Source: Pseudophaeomoniella oleicola
Taxonomy: Eukaryota > Ascomycota > Eurotiomycetes > Phaeomoniellales > Phaeomoniellaceae
Assembly (NCBI GenBank): GCA_003868215.1
Contig: QWDQ01000001.1
Coordinates: 682,001 to 746,000, forward strand
Direction: 5' to 3'
DNA: 64,000 bases
The position numbers were made by a program, and so were the translations under genes. A model generated the notes under the pieces. It made no database searches. It worked only from the letters and a program-made list of their open reading frames with translations, and had not been told where the DNA came from. Below are positions 1 through 9,769 of the stretch, piece after piece; position 1 is the first letter of the stretch, and every line of letters begins with the position of its first letter.

Positions 1-567
1 AAAATAGTTGATTGCCAACTTGCCTTGGCTTCAATTTATGGAATTTCAAATGGATGGAGGCTTCAAGCTTTGTGCGTTCCGGATGTGACCATGGTTAAGT
101 CTTGCCACAAGTAGTCGTCAGCTGCCAACCTGTTTTCTCCTTCGATTTGCCGTAGGATCATACCAAAGACCGCACCACTTTGCTGGTCCAGGGGTTCGGT
201 AAGCTATCGGTCGGCGGTCTGGGCCGGTCCCTGTCCGATTGACTACCGACTTGGAACGGAATCCAGCACCGACCGGACCGGCAAAAGTAAGCAAGCCACC
301 AGTCTTTCTGAATCCTGTAAGACTAGACCTACCTCCGATATCCCGATCCTTCCGGGGGCTAATCCGTCTACCGACTCAGATCCGGACAACAACATTATCA
401 GTATCAACGCGGATTTTCTCCGCCTTGCTTCAATAGCTTCGTCCGAGATTTTGAGCGATTATTAAAGGACGAAAACCTACGTTTTGTTCTGGCAGGCCAT
501 ACACAAATTGCTCTCGTCCTAAAGTTCTCAACGCGAGACTGCATTATTTGTAAGGTTTGATATCATC
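1..567. other. Intergenic DNA upstream of the first hydrolase
   Basis: No credible coding region is visible. Positions 195-290 are rich in CGGTC/GACCGG words, similar in composition to 7718-7765 and 9541-9575. This is presumably the promoter and 5' leader of the hydrolase starting at 568. Confidence 0.5.
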
Positions 568-1634
568 ATGGCCACAGAACAGGAGCGTAAAGACGTCGAA
601 TTCAAAACCTTTGATGGCTTGACTTTGCGCGGCTCGCTGTACGTGGGCCCTAAGGGTGGTCCTGCAGTGGTTGTCAATGGCGCAGTAAGTCAACCCTAAA
701 CGAACACGTCCCACGAGATCTGCCCAGAAAGATATTCCGAACTCTTACTTACCTGGGGCCGTCAGTTCATGTGCCCAAAAGAAATCTTCGTGGCCGGCAT
801 AGCGGCTTGGTTCGGGCGTAATGGCCTGACGGCTCTTGTCTACGACGCCCGTACTATAGGCACGAGCGACGGCATGCCTCGAAGTGATCTGGACCCCCAG
901 AAGATGGCTGAAGACAACTCAGATGCCGTCACAGTACGTATTTACTCATGCTTCCGACTTCGATTGCCCTGCAGTCCAATATCCTAATGAATCGGGAACA
1001 GTTCTTGCAGAAAGAGGGATGGGTGGACCCGAACCGCATAGCCATATGGGGCTTTTTCTATAGCTCTGGGATAGCACTCGAGGCCGCAGCCTTTGACAAG
1101 CGCGTAAAAGCCGTCATAGCGCAAGGTTTGATGCCCGAGTGGTACCTGAATGAGGATGACCAGGAGGCCCTCGTCGCCCGTGCAGTCGAGGATCGGGCGA
1201 ACCAGCTTCGCGGCGATCCGCCCGGATACATACCTCTCCTCAATGAAAAGGGCGAGCATTTAATGTTCTTCAAGTATCTGGCCAAAATGACACCCGAGCA
1301 AAAGGCCCACCTACCCAACTGGGTTCACGGGGCGAAGAAGAATGCTCCGACCTTCAATGACAGTCTGACCATCCAAAGCTTCTACCGTCACGCCAAGTGG
1401 AAGCCCGCGAATCTGTTCGCGTCCGTCAGCCCCACCCCCGTTATGATCCTGACGCCCGAGAATGACGAGATCGTGCCGCCCGAGTATCAGAAGAGCATAT
1501 TTGACAGCATGCAATCACCGCTGAAGAAGTTTCATATCGTAAAGGATAGAGGACATTCGGACTTTTTAAGCGTTGACATTGATGAGCTGCTGACCCCGCA
1601 GCTAGCGTTTCTCAAAGAAGTTTTGAAATTCTGA
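568..1634 (+). CDS. Alpha/beta hydrolase with Phe at the nucleophile position
   Basis: Three exons, 568-684, 766-933 and 1002-1634, give 305 aa. Both introns (gtaagt.., gtacgt..) are phase 0. The fold is that of the alpha/beta hydrolase family found beside fungal secondary-metabolism genes (polyketide-transferase/dienelactone-hydrolase-like). It opens with EFKTFDGLTLRG and continues with YDARTIGTSDG. A candidate catalytic Asp lies at about 250 (TPENDEIVP) and His at about 280 (DRGHSDF). The oddity is the nucleophile elbow: residues 112-116 read G-F-F-Y-S, so Phe114 sits where the family has Ser or Cys. TTC is one C-to-T step from the Ser codon TCC. It is a paralogue of the gene at 4256-5292 and shares its first intron position. 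It may be catalytically dead or use a non-classical mechanism; the substrate is unknown. Confidence 0.8.
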
Positions 1635-2319
1635 GTTACGAAGTGCTTCTGTCGGCATGGTCCGAAACCTCATGCGGGGTTTTTCATCTCGGTCTGGGTC
1701 CTGAGACTTATGTAGCATACATATAATACTGCCCACAATGTTATTCCTTTGGTGTGTATGTACGAAATGGTGACTATGCTGTCCATCTCGGCGAAGTTTC
1801 AGTTCGATGTTGTTAACATTGACGATAAGTCGATGAGAAAGCTAGTCGATACCGACTCGATAAATACCGCATGTTTGTGCCTGTGCTGTCACAGTATTAG
1901 AAGGTGCCGTAAACATGCATCTGAGTAGTGAGGGCATTCCCGAAACCAGTTAGAACTTAGTTAGATCTGATGGAAGACTCGAGGGAGAGCTGACGGGCTC
2001 AGTGAAGAGGTTGATCGTGTGGCGGATGGCGGATGAACGCAGCTTGCGATCAAGCTTTGGCAGTGTTTGAGGTATCGACATATTCTCAAAACAGCGGCTG
2101 CCCTTGGCACAAACCGATGATGTCGATACAGGGAGCGCTGTCTGGTTTGCAACAAGATAGCTAACCTTGTTGCTCTATGGCCTAAGCTCTGGTAGTGAGG
2201 TTAACCATTGATCAATGTTGGTATCACTTGCTGTCTGGTTGTCTGGTTGCCAAAGGATATGGGTTCAGGCAGCAAGAGGTTAAGCCTCCCGCTGTAGGTC
2301 ATGTGACTAGCTGACTAAG
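1635..2319. other. Intergenic, convergent 3' flanks
   Basis: This lies between the 3' ends of the hydrolase and the FAD monooxygenase. It is moderately AT-rich; I see no gene, RNA or repeat in it. Confidence 0.5.
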
Positions 2320-3603
2320 CTATCTATCTCGTGCACGTGCATCCAGCGTCTTCACTAAACTCTCAACATCGCGATCGATGTCTACAAGGTACAACCACCC
2401 CAACTGCGACTTGCCCGCGTCACTCCAATCAAGCTCCCACCTCATGTCCTCGGGCACACTCGCCCTTTCTTCCTCGGTCATCCTGATGGTGAGAAGCCGG
2501 TTGGTCAATCTTAACACCTCATCCATTCTCTCCATTCTGTATGCCTCCCAAGCCGTCAACGCGTCCGACCAACTTACCTTAGCATTGAGAGTTGCCAAGA
2601 GCATTCCGAAGCTGTAAGCGTCCTCAAAGGCTTGATTGGCGCCTTGTCCCGCCGATGGCGGTATAGCATGCGCTGCATCACCGAGTATAACGACTTTTCC
2701 TGTTGATGAATGCCAGCGATCCATTTTAGGAACAGTGTAAAATGGCCAGACATTTAGAAAATGAGCGTCTGGAGTACTAACTTGCGCTTGTACGGACTGG
2801 ACGAGTGGTGTCCATGCGTTGGGATCCCGCTGAAGCATATCAACCACTGCTTGTTTATCCCGCAACATTGCGGCCCATCCTGCACGATCTTTCGGTTCAT
2901 ACTTGTACTGCCGTCCAACGAAGATCTCTTTGCCACCTTCAGCCTGCGGCGTTATGATAAAGGAACCGTGCTTCCCACGCAGAGATACTGGAAGTGGGAA
3001 GTTGTCATCCAGTTGCACATTGGCGCGTGGGAAGCAATACGTTAAGCCTAGGAAACCCCCGTAATGTGGATGGATGTCTGGGAAGAGATACGATCGGACT
3101 TTGGAATGGATACCGTCGGCGCCAATCAACATTTCAGCTTTCTCCCGAGTTCCGTCTGCGAACTCGAATTCGACGCCATTGGCGTCTTCACTGACAACCT
3201 TGGTAAACTTCTTTCCGTAGTGGATCTCAACGCCAGCTTCTTTCACCATTTCCCTCAACTCGTGGATCAACACCTTTCGCGTAATGCGTATACCATCGTA
3301 CCCATACACATCGTTCTGTCCAAAGTAGAACTTCCCAGTAATCTCATGCTCAGGATCCGTCATGAAAGTCATAGCCTCGAAGTTGAAGCCTTGAGACTTG
3401 ATGCGAGAGTATGCGCCGATAGAATCTACGACGCGCAACGCGTTTGGAGTGAGCGAGACGGCGCCGTCGAAGTCATGGTCTGGGTCTCGGAGTTCGAAGA
3501 ACCGCGATTGAATGCCATATCTCTTGAGAACGAGAGCAAGCGTGAGACCGCCGACGCTGGCACCAATAATAGTTACTGATTTGGGGGTTGATGAGGAGAT
3601 CAT
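2320..3603 (-). CDS. FAD-dependent monooxygenase (salicylate-hydroxylase type)
   Basis: A single exon encodes 427 aa from the ATG at 3603. An upstream in-frame GTG at 3621 is not taken as start. It is a group A flavoprotein monooxygenase using NAD(P)H and O2 to hydroxylate an aromatic or polycyclic substrate. Seen: the N-terminal dinucleotide-binding segment VTIIGASVGG (residues 10-19), the DG motif GADGIHSKVR (about 161-170), and the GD motif VVILGDAAHAIPPSAGQG from about residue 304. Length matches the usual 400-450 aa. It sits between two paralogous hydrolases and near ring-cleavage-type enzymes, which suggests hydroxylation of an aromatic intermediate in the same pathway (inference). Its upstream DNA carries the palindrome at 3713-3726. 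The substrate cannot be told from sequence. Confidence 0.9.
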   Translation of the reverse strand: MISSSTPKSVTIIGASVGGLTLALVLKRYGIQSRFFELRDPDHDFDGAVSLTPNALRVVDSIGAYSRIKSQGFNFEAMTFMTDPEHEITGKFYFGQNDVYGYDGIRITRKVLIHELREMVKEAGVEIHYGKKFTKVVSEDANGVEFEFADGTREKAEMLIGADGIHSKVRSYLFPDIHPHYGGFLGLTYCFPRANVQLDDNFPLPVSLRGKHGSFIITPQAEGGKEIFVGRQYKYEPKDRAGWAAMLRDKQAVVDMLQRDPNAWTPLVQSVQAQVSTPDAHFLNVWPFYTVPKMDRWHSSTGKVVILGDAAHAIPPSAGQGANQAFEDAYSFGMLLATLNAKVSWSDALTAWEAYRMERMDEVLRLTNRLLTIRMTEEERASVPEDMRWELDWSDAGKSQLGWLYLVDIDRDVESLVKTLDARARDR

Positions 3604-4255
3604 AACGACAGAGGGATGCACACTGGAGTACTAGGTAATGAAGCTTATGACGAGGCCCAAATGACTTTACGAGAGCCCATTGGTCGCTGAATGAGTTTCA
3701 TTAGGGGCCCCTTTACTACGTAGTAATTATGCTTGAGGCATCTGTTATATGCAATGATCGGAGATTTCATAAGTCGCTTCGCGGCTACAATGGTCGGCTC
3801 GTTGGCTAGGGCCGGGAGTCGGTGGGCTCGGTGTACATGACGGTAGACCGATGTTTAACTCTCGCTCCTACCGTCTTTTACGGCTCCCTTTTTAAACGAG
3901 AACTCGGAGGTAGGTCTGTCTTTTCGAATCATCCTGACTCGCTGGCTACCTGAATGGTTCCAAAACCCTTCAGTTGTCACTTCGACCCAATTACAATGTC
4001 TGTCAACAATCGATGCCGGAGAAAGGGCCGTAGAACATGATAGGAGTTGAAGTGGCCAAAAGTAAGAGCAAGTGGTTTTCCTCAGGATTCGCTCATTTTA
4101 AGGGGGCGGGGTAAGGGGTAAGGGGGCGGGGACTTTTTCCCCAAGATGAATTAATAGATACTGAAGCTCAGGTACAGTCACGAGAAATCTTCTTGATTAT
4201 AAGTCCAAAGGCAACAATGAACGCCTGCGTCCTCTTTGTATATTATTGAGATGTT
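3604..4255. other. Intergenic, promoter of the FAD monooxygenase
   Basis: This holds the promoter of the leftward monooxygenase and the 3' flank of the leftward hydrolase. It contains a perfect 14-bp palindrome at 3713-3726, a GC-rich stretch at 3790-3830 with GAGTCGGTGG at 3816-3825, and a short G-rich near-duplicate (gggggcggggtaagg type) at about 4100-4135. No gene is seen. Confidence 0.5.
3713..3726. promoter_or_regulatory. 14-bp palindrome TTACTACGTAGTAA
   Basis: This is a perfect inverted repeat about 110 bp upstream of the monooxygenase ATG. Near-identical words recur at 28422-28435, 43620-43628, 43995-44006, about 44480 and 55808-55819. It could be a dimeric transcription-factor site; its function is not shown. 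Confidence 0.4.
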
Positions 4256-5292
4256 TCAAAGCGCCAGGTGCTTCTTTAAAAAGTTAAGTTGCTTGTCAAA
4301 AACAGTATCCATATCTCCAAACATCCAATCAAAGTGATGTTTATTAACAACAACGTGATGTTCCTTCGGCTCACCCAACATGTCAAACGCCTCCTTCTGC
4401 CTCTCCGCGGGGAACACCTGGTCATTCTCAGGCGTCACCATGATGACTGGCGTGGGGCTGATCTTGGGTAGTAGGTGCACGATGTTCCAGTTGAGGCATC
4501 GCATGTAGGTATGGACTGTGACACGGTTCTCAATGGGCATCTTCATGCTGTCCATTGTTGTGAAGAAGTTGCCCAAGAACTGACCGAGCGGCGTAACGCC
4601 GTCTTCATCGACTAGGGGCAGGTACATGGGCTCCTCTCCAGCTAGTTGGCCGGCGCGGTCGGCTAGCCCAAGTTCGAAAATGGCTTCGCGCCGTTCGGGA
4701 TCACCAGTGACATCGATCATGGGCGCGACCGTTACGACGGCAGCGATGCGCCGGTCGTATGCCGCGGTCGCGAGCATGATGTTGCCGTCAAAACAGAGAC
4801 CCCAAACCGCAATTTTTTCCGGATCTACTAGAGGGTTCTGGGAAAGCCACGTAACCGAATCGGTGAAGTCGTCGATTCGCCTTTGCATGTCGCTCTACAT
4901 GCATCACGACGGTTGCAAGTCAGCTGATGCCGGCCTAGAACGCCTTCGCATATACATATGTATATAATCCAGGACAGGACAACTTACATCATGTCTGGGC
5001 TCACCGTCGCTAGCGCCGATGCCGAATGTATCAAAGATGAGTCCCGTGAAACCACGCTTCTGATACCATTCGGCAATGTCTGGTACGACTACATCCTTGG
5101 GCATGTTGAACTGCATGGCGAATTATCAGGTTAAAGGTGTTCCCTGCATATAGGATTCAGACTCGAATTCTCACGTACTCCCGCAGAAAGGATGATTCCA
5201 GGTCCGAGCTTCTCGGCTGGGTACAGCCAGCCGCGCAACGTGACGCCGCTGAGCGTCTTGAACTCGATAGCTTCGCGGGGAGGTGGTGCCAT
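4256..5292 (-). CDS. Alpha/beta hydrolase with Cys nucleophile, paralogue of 568-1634
   Basis: Exons 5292-5179, 5110-4988 and 4894-4256 give 291 aa; both introns are phase 0 (gtacgt.., gtaagt..). It starts [16 protein letters not shown] and carries the same blocks as the first hydrolase: [33 protein letters not shown] (Asp about 237) and a His pair at about 265-266. The elbow reads G-L-C-F-D-G, putting Cys113 at the nucleophile position as in dienelactone hydrolases, with Asp instead of Gly two residues on. Intron 1 is at the same place as in the paralogue, whereas intron 2 is about 16 residues earlier. It is divergent from the CMD-like gene at 5654 across a 361-bp shared promoter. The substrate is unknown; a C-C, ester or thioester hydrolase role is likely. 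Confidence 0.82.
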
Positions 5293-5653
5293 TGTTTGTT
5301 CTTGATGCAAAGAAGCGAACTGCAAAGAACTGGCGAGCATTCATCTTTTCGTTTATAGCCCGCTCTACAAGGTGAGCCTGGTCTAACATTGTCGGAGGCT
5401 CCCACTCCGCAACCGATCGGAGCCCCCGATGTCGCGAGTCGGTGGCAGCCTTACGCCAAGTTCGAGTTTCCGACTCCGAATACGGACGCATTACTCGGCA
5501 ATGGCCTGCCATGATGCATAATCTCAACTACAACACGGCGTCTCATCTGCACCTGCTCTTCGCCGCCTGTTTCTCGTCTTCGTCACTTTTGCAAGTTTGA
5601 TCATTGGTGTCTTCTCTCTCCCCACGAATTGCGAAACGCAAAACAAGACCAAC
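5293..5653. promoter_or_regulatory. Shared divergent promoter, hydrolase and CMD-like gene
   Basis: 361 bp lie between the two start codons. It contains CCGATCGGAG at 5413-5422, whose reverse complement CTCCGATCGG recurs at 9544-9553 in the other divergent promoter of the cluster, and GAGTCGGTGG at 5436-5445, which recurs at 3816-3825. CGG-containing sites of this kind are typical of Zn2Cys6 regulators (family knowledge); binding here is inference. Confidence 0.45.
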
Positions 5654-6229
5654 ATGGCCACCAAAGGCCCTCGATTTCCCTCCGACAGTCAAGCTCCTGA
5701 ACAGAAAGACGCCTTGAAGGAAGTAGAGCGTGTCACCAAAGAACTCCAAGGAGAGAGCTTCTCGCTCAAAGATGCCCAGGGCAACTTTCTCGGCCCGTAC
5801 GGTCTTCTTTCGTATACGCCATCAACCATCCTAGGCTTCGTCAACTACTCGGCATCCTATTACACTCTACCATATCTTACTCTGAAGGAGCGCGAATTGA
5901 GCGTGCTGGCGGTCACCTCTGTTACAAAGGGTGACTACATCGAGTACGCTCACAAGATCATTGGAGTGCAAGTAGGCTTGAGCCAAGACCAAGTCGACCG
6001 AGCCAGCAGAGGACTTGTTCCAAAAGGTCTATCCGACAGAGAGGAAAGCATATACGAGCTAGCCTTGGAGATGGCAAAAGATTTTGGCACCCTTAAAGAC
6101 AAACAGTTTGATTCGGCTGTCGCATTGCTTAGCAAGGAAGGCGTTGCCGCGTTGGCCCAGTTGGTGGGTGGATATATGCTAGTTACTGTGCTCGAGAAGG
6201 TGGCGGATGTCGCAGTCCCTCCGTCTTGA
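5654..6229 (+). CDS. Carboxymuconolactone decarboxylase-like (AhpD-fold) protein
   Basis: A single exon encodes 191 aa; the ATG at 5654 is chosen over upstream in-frame codons. The all-helical AhpD/CMD fold is suggested by the block LKERELSVLAVTSVTKG followed by YIEYAHK, with Glu97 and His100 as the conserved E-x-x-H pair. A further His is not visible, and the AhpD CxxC redox motif is absent. The family includes gamma-carboxymuconolactone decarboxylase of beta-ketoadipate metabolism and many unassigned fungal members. Next to a dienelactone hydrolase and a flavin hydroxylase, a role in aromatic ring-fission product handling is plausible (inference). It is head to head with the Cys hydrolase. 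Confidence 0.82.
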   Translation: MATKGPRFPSDSQAPEQKDALKEVERVTKELQGESFSLKDAQGNFLGPYGLLSYTPSTILGFVNYSASYYTLPYLTLKERELSVLAVTSVTKGDYIEYAHKIIGVQVGLSQDQVDRASRGLVPKGLSDREESIYELALEMAKDFGTLKDKQFDSAVALLSKEGVAALAQLVGGYMLVTVLEKVADVAVPPS

Positions 6230-6636
6230 GTTCCTTATTACCGCAAATTTATCGAGACTAGGTATCTATACAATAGCCGTTGCGGGTTCTTGGTTGATTT
6301 GTACCTAAAAGACGCTCATTTGGCTATCCATCAATGATCAGTGCCTCTTTCCCTTTCTCTTCCTGAGAACAGCACCTGTGATTAATTATCGTCATTCACT
6401 TTCTAGCACCACGCCTGTAACCCCTTCTTGGTAACGCAGCATTACGAAACGCTATCAGAAAACCCGTGTGACGACGCAACAAACGCATTAAATGAATGAC
6501 CGAATCCTAGGGCAGGGCAAACGAGGCTGGCTCTCATTACTCTAATAAGACTTGCGTCAACACGAAATCCTAAGCATTGGCAAGCATTGATTACTAATCA
6601 ACTATCACACGCAACAACGCTGATGAAAGACACCCC
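6230..6636. other. Intergenic, convergent 3' flanks
   Basis: About 400 bp between the stop codons of the CMD-like and dienelactone hydrolase genes. I see no gene or repeat. Confidence 0.5.
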
Positions 6637-7574
6637 TCAAGGAAACCACCGCGAGAACCACGACACAGCCTGCTCCTCGGCCCGCTGCGCCGCCGCCATC
6701 TCTTCCTCGTTCTCCGGATGGGTGCGGATCGCAAAGCCATGGATGGCACCGGGGATAATCTGGACGTCATGCTGGGCATCCGTCTTGCTCTCAAGGATGG
6801 CCTTCATTCTCTGGACGTCGGGCCCCTTCATCTGCATGTCCTCCTCGCCGACGGACCAGGAAATGGGGATTTGGATCGGGTCGATGTCGTCCGGGACCTT
6901 GATGAAGGTCGGGTGCGCGACGAAGGCAGCGTCGATGAGCGATTCCGGGCCGGAGGAGGAGAGGGTTTGGGATGGGTGCCGGGTCACGCGGTGCTTGGGG
7001 TCGTCTTTTGCGAGCTCGATGGTGTGCTTGCCGCCCCAGCAAAACCCGGCCGCGCCGATCTTCAAGTCTTTGGTCTCAAAGGGAGGAGGCGAGGTACGGA
7101 GAGCCTGGAAATACTTGATCACACCGGCCTCGGTCTTGGCGGGTTTGCACGTCAGCATCCAGGGGATCACGTGGTACAAACACTTGAGGAAGACGAACGG
7201 CTTCACGAAGATAGTGGTGGACCAGGATGCTTCTTCCAAGATCATGTCCATGGAAGGAAGGATGGAGGGAGACATGGCACGGCCTTCAGGTTGTCTATAC
7301 GTCAGATCTAGGTTAAGAGTCTTGGGGGGCGGGACGGACCGTTCATGAAGTCTGGGCAGTAGACTAGGCAACCTCCCTTGGCATAGTGGTCGCATAAGAC
7401 TCGGTTGTTTACAAAGTCCCAGCCAAATGCATCAGTGATGAAGACAATAATGCCCTTGGGCGTGACGCCGGCTTCGGGTTCAGCAACGTAAGTCTTGAGG
7501 CCATGAATTGTAACCTCCTTGCCAGTGGGATGGCTCTTGGAGATTCCTCCACGAAAGCAGTCGGGACAGGACAT
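6637..7574 (-). CDS. Dienelactone hydrolase family protein
   Basis: Two exons, 7574-7340 and 7283-6637, give 293 aa. The 56-bp intron (gtccgt..ctgaag) is my best choice because it keeps phase and gives the family reading DFMNG-RAMSPS; a 41-bp alternative (gtcccg..tatag) cannot be excluded. The N-terminus MSCPDCFRGG and the ITDAFGWDFVNNRVLCDHYA block are typical of fungal DLH proteins. The nucleophile elbow is G-F-C-W-G-G with Cys160, His is at about 260 (GAIHGFAIR), and the acid is at about 227. The enzyme hydrolyses dienelactones or related cyclic esters in aromatic catabolism; fungal homologues are often of unknown substrate. It lies in the metabolic run, transcribed toward the CMD-like gene. 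The strong open frames on the opposite strand are GC-bias shadows. Confidence 0.85.
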
Positions 7575-8309
7575 TGTAGGAGAGAGTGGAATTGGATTGT
7601 TTGAATGAGGATTGAGGATTGAGGATTGACGGTTTCGAAAACAAGGAGAGGAATCCAAATGAGGGTTCAATGCATAAAGGTGAGATGCCATTGTACGAGG
7701 CCGAGGCTGCCTTTATCCAGGGATGTCAATCGGTCCGGATCGGTCGGACCGGTCGGATTTGGGCAGATCATAGACTTCATAACAATCCGCTCCGATCTAT
7801 TCGCTATTCCGATTGGAAATGTTACTGTAGCGGATAAACCAACAGTTTTGGGGAAATAAACAGGTTTTTTTAGGAATCGGAACGGTCTAACGCATCCTCC
7901 CGGTACCACCGATCTCTTGAGTTACATCAGGCAAAGCTTTCCTCGGAGGAAACAATTCAAGTGCGCCAGTTGAACGAACGAACGAACGAACAAATGAACG
8001 TTGTTGTCAAGGAAGTTTGTACGGTCAGGAAAGGAAATTCCGACTGGCGGCGCGAGCAGAGGGTGTGTGAGGAAGGAAAAGGGAAGCTCACTACGCACGA
8101 AGATGGAAGAAAGAGCGCTTAGGAACGAAGTACATCGTAGCAGAACCACGACAAACTATAGAATCAACTACCTGGATGGGAACCACAATTTCTCAATATC
8201 ATAAAAAAATGGATCGATCATTAAATTCAGCACACTTAGAGGGTTCCACGAATTTCAGTTTTCTCTCTCCCCCCACCACTCGAGGTCGTCTCGATGCCCT
8301 CGCACGCAC
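7575..8309. other. Intergenic, promoter of DLH with short tandem repeats
   Basis: It contains a heptamer tandem (GATTGAG type, about 7605-7628), a (GAAC)n run at about 7974-7992, and the CGGTC-rich segment described separately at 7718. No coding region is supported. Confidence 0.5.
7718..7905. mobile_element. Possible hAT-type transposon end or MITE relic
   Basis: It begins CAGGGATGTCAATCGGTCCG and continues with alternating CGGTC/GGACCG words, then an AT-richer stretch with scattered CCGAT words. Many hAT superfamily DNA transposons start with (C/T)AGGG-TG-CAA followed by such subterminal repeats. I find no matching inverted copy at the right side, no clear 8-bp target duplication and no transposase, so this is at most a remnant. 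A chance GC-rich promoter block is the alternative. Confidence 0.25.
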
Positions 8310-9379
8310 TTACACCGCCCAAGTCTTCGGATCCGTGCCTCGCTGCACTGCCGGCCGCTGCCTGATGCGCTCAATCCACTTCAGCAGATGCGGGAACTGG
8401 TTCATGTCCTCCTGGGTGATCTGGCCGTTTGTGTGCCAACCATCCAACCAAGCTTGCAGGCAGTCAGTCGAAAAGCACGGTAGGAGTTGGGAGATAGAAG
8501 CGCTTACGCCAAGTAGAGATGTCGGCGACAGAGTATTTACCTGCGCCTCTGCCGGCGAGGTATTCTTTGACTTGGCCAGTGTATTTTCCCGAGAGATGGA
8601 GCTCGAGCACGCCGTAGACGCGGAGGACTTCGTTCTTGAAACGATTGAGGGCGACTACATTCATCAACAATCAGGAATGCTTACCAGGAGGCGGTAGAAA
8701 TTGCAGATACTTACGCGCATCATCCTTAGCGTTCTTGGAGAACCAATTCAATTGCCCTTGAATCGGTTGGCCCTGGCAATTTGTTAGCACCGATGAGGTA
8801 TCGGCGTTAGGAGGATGAATACACTGCCATGCCAGAAAAAGAGCCATTGCGTGCATTCACTCCGCCCATAATCGTCTGTGAAGCCAAAGGCAGGTTTCTT
8901 GTCGTGTTCTTTGAAGAGATAGAGCAGCTCGGCCGAGGTCTCCATGACTGGGAAAGGCGGGCTCTGGGTGTTGTCGATGAGGATTGGGATTCGTCCTGCG
9001 GTTACGAATAAGTAGATTCTTCACGCCTACAAACTTGTTTCGTACCATTTGGATTGAGTTTCAAGAACCAGTCTTTCTTCTGCTCATTGGTGCTGATGTC
9101 AATTATTGTCTTAGTGTCTAAGTAATAATCGTCAGCGCCTCATGCAAAGAAATAATTGGGTTGGTTATCCTCACACTCGGTGCCATACAACTCCTTCAGT
9201 TCCTCAAGATAAATCTGCACCTTCTTGCCGTTCGCAGTCGACATGGTGACCAGGTGCAGCCCCTAGATACGACGCATTAGCTTCCATCTGAAGGGCCTGG
9301 TGGGTTGTCGTCTCCTGGCGCTGACCTTGGCGTTCTTCACCTCCGCCGGGGTGTCATCGAGATAGAAGCTTGAGGCCAT
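8310..9379 (-). CDS. Glutathione S-transferase (Ure2-like, fungal)
   Basis: Seven exons: 9379-9326, 9262-9175, 9117-9046, 8995-8823, 8772-8715, 8654-8508 and 8452-8310, all in phase, 244 aa. The thioredoxin-fold N-terminal domain runs through LHLVTMSTANGKKVQIYLEEL, then TIIDISTNEQKKDWFLKLNP, then GRIPILIDNTQ with the cis-Pro motif and the ETSAELLYLF SNAIL-like block. The all-alpha C-terminal domain has WLFFWHGSGQPIQGQLNWF and YSVADISTWPWL. This matches Ure2/YfcG-type GSTs, which conjugate or reduce with glutathione and may have peroxidase activity. The sixfold interruption is unusual next to its intron-poor neighbours. It is head to head with the enoyl-reductase-like gene at 9770. A role in detoxifying a reactive pathway intermediate is inference. 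Confidence 0.87.
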
Positions 9380-9769
9380 TTTGGACTGGATGTTGTTATT
9401 TTGTCTGTTGCTAGGCGATTGATACTAATGGTAGATAGGCGCAGTTTGTTGCGCGACTTACCCTAGAAAACTGTCGGGAGCCTGGTGATCAGCTTAGCGA
9501 CCTTACCTAAATACCTATGTGCTCGAGGTGGCCGATGTAGAGCCTCCGATCGGCGCTCCGGTCGGTGTCCGGCGAGACGTGATTTTGTTGCTATGATGGC
9601 TCAAAATGACCCGACGATACTCTGGAGTATAGACAGAGTGAAGAGACATGTATAGAGATTAGAAACTTACGTTCGCGAAGAGGTAACTCCGTAACTTTTG
9701 GTCCAATATCTCTACTCTAGGAGATTCGTTTACTTTTCTTTGCACATGTACTAGATTTTAACACAAATC
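9380..9769. promoter_or_regulatory. Shared divergent promoter, GST and MDR reductase
   Basis: 390 bp lie between the start codons. A GC-rich island at 9541-9575 holds CTCCGATCGG (9544-9553) followed by two more CGG/CCGG words; the 10-mer also occurs, inverted, at 5413-5422. It is a candidate pathway-regulator site. Confidence 0.4.

Noticed and set aside
6587-7348. Long rightward open frames opposite the dienelactone hydrolase
   Set aside because: They mirror the GC-rich third positions of the leftward gene and contain no family signature.
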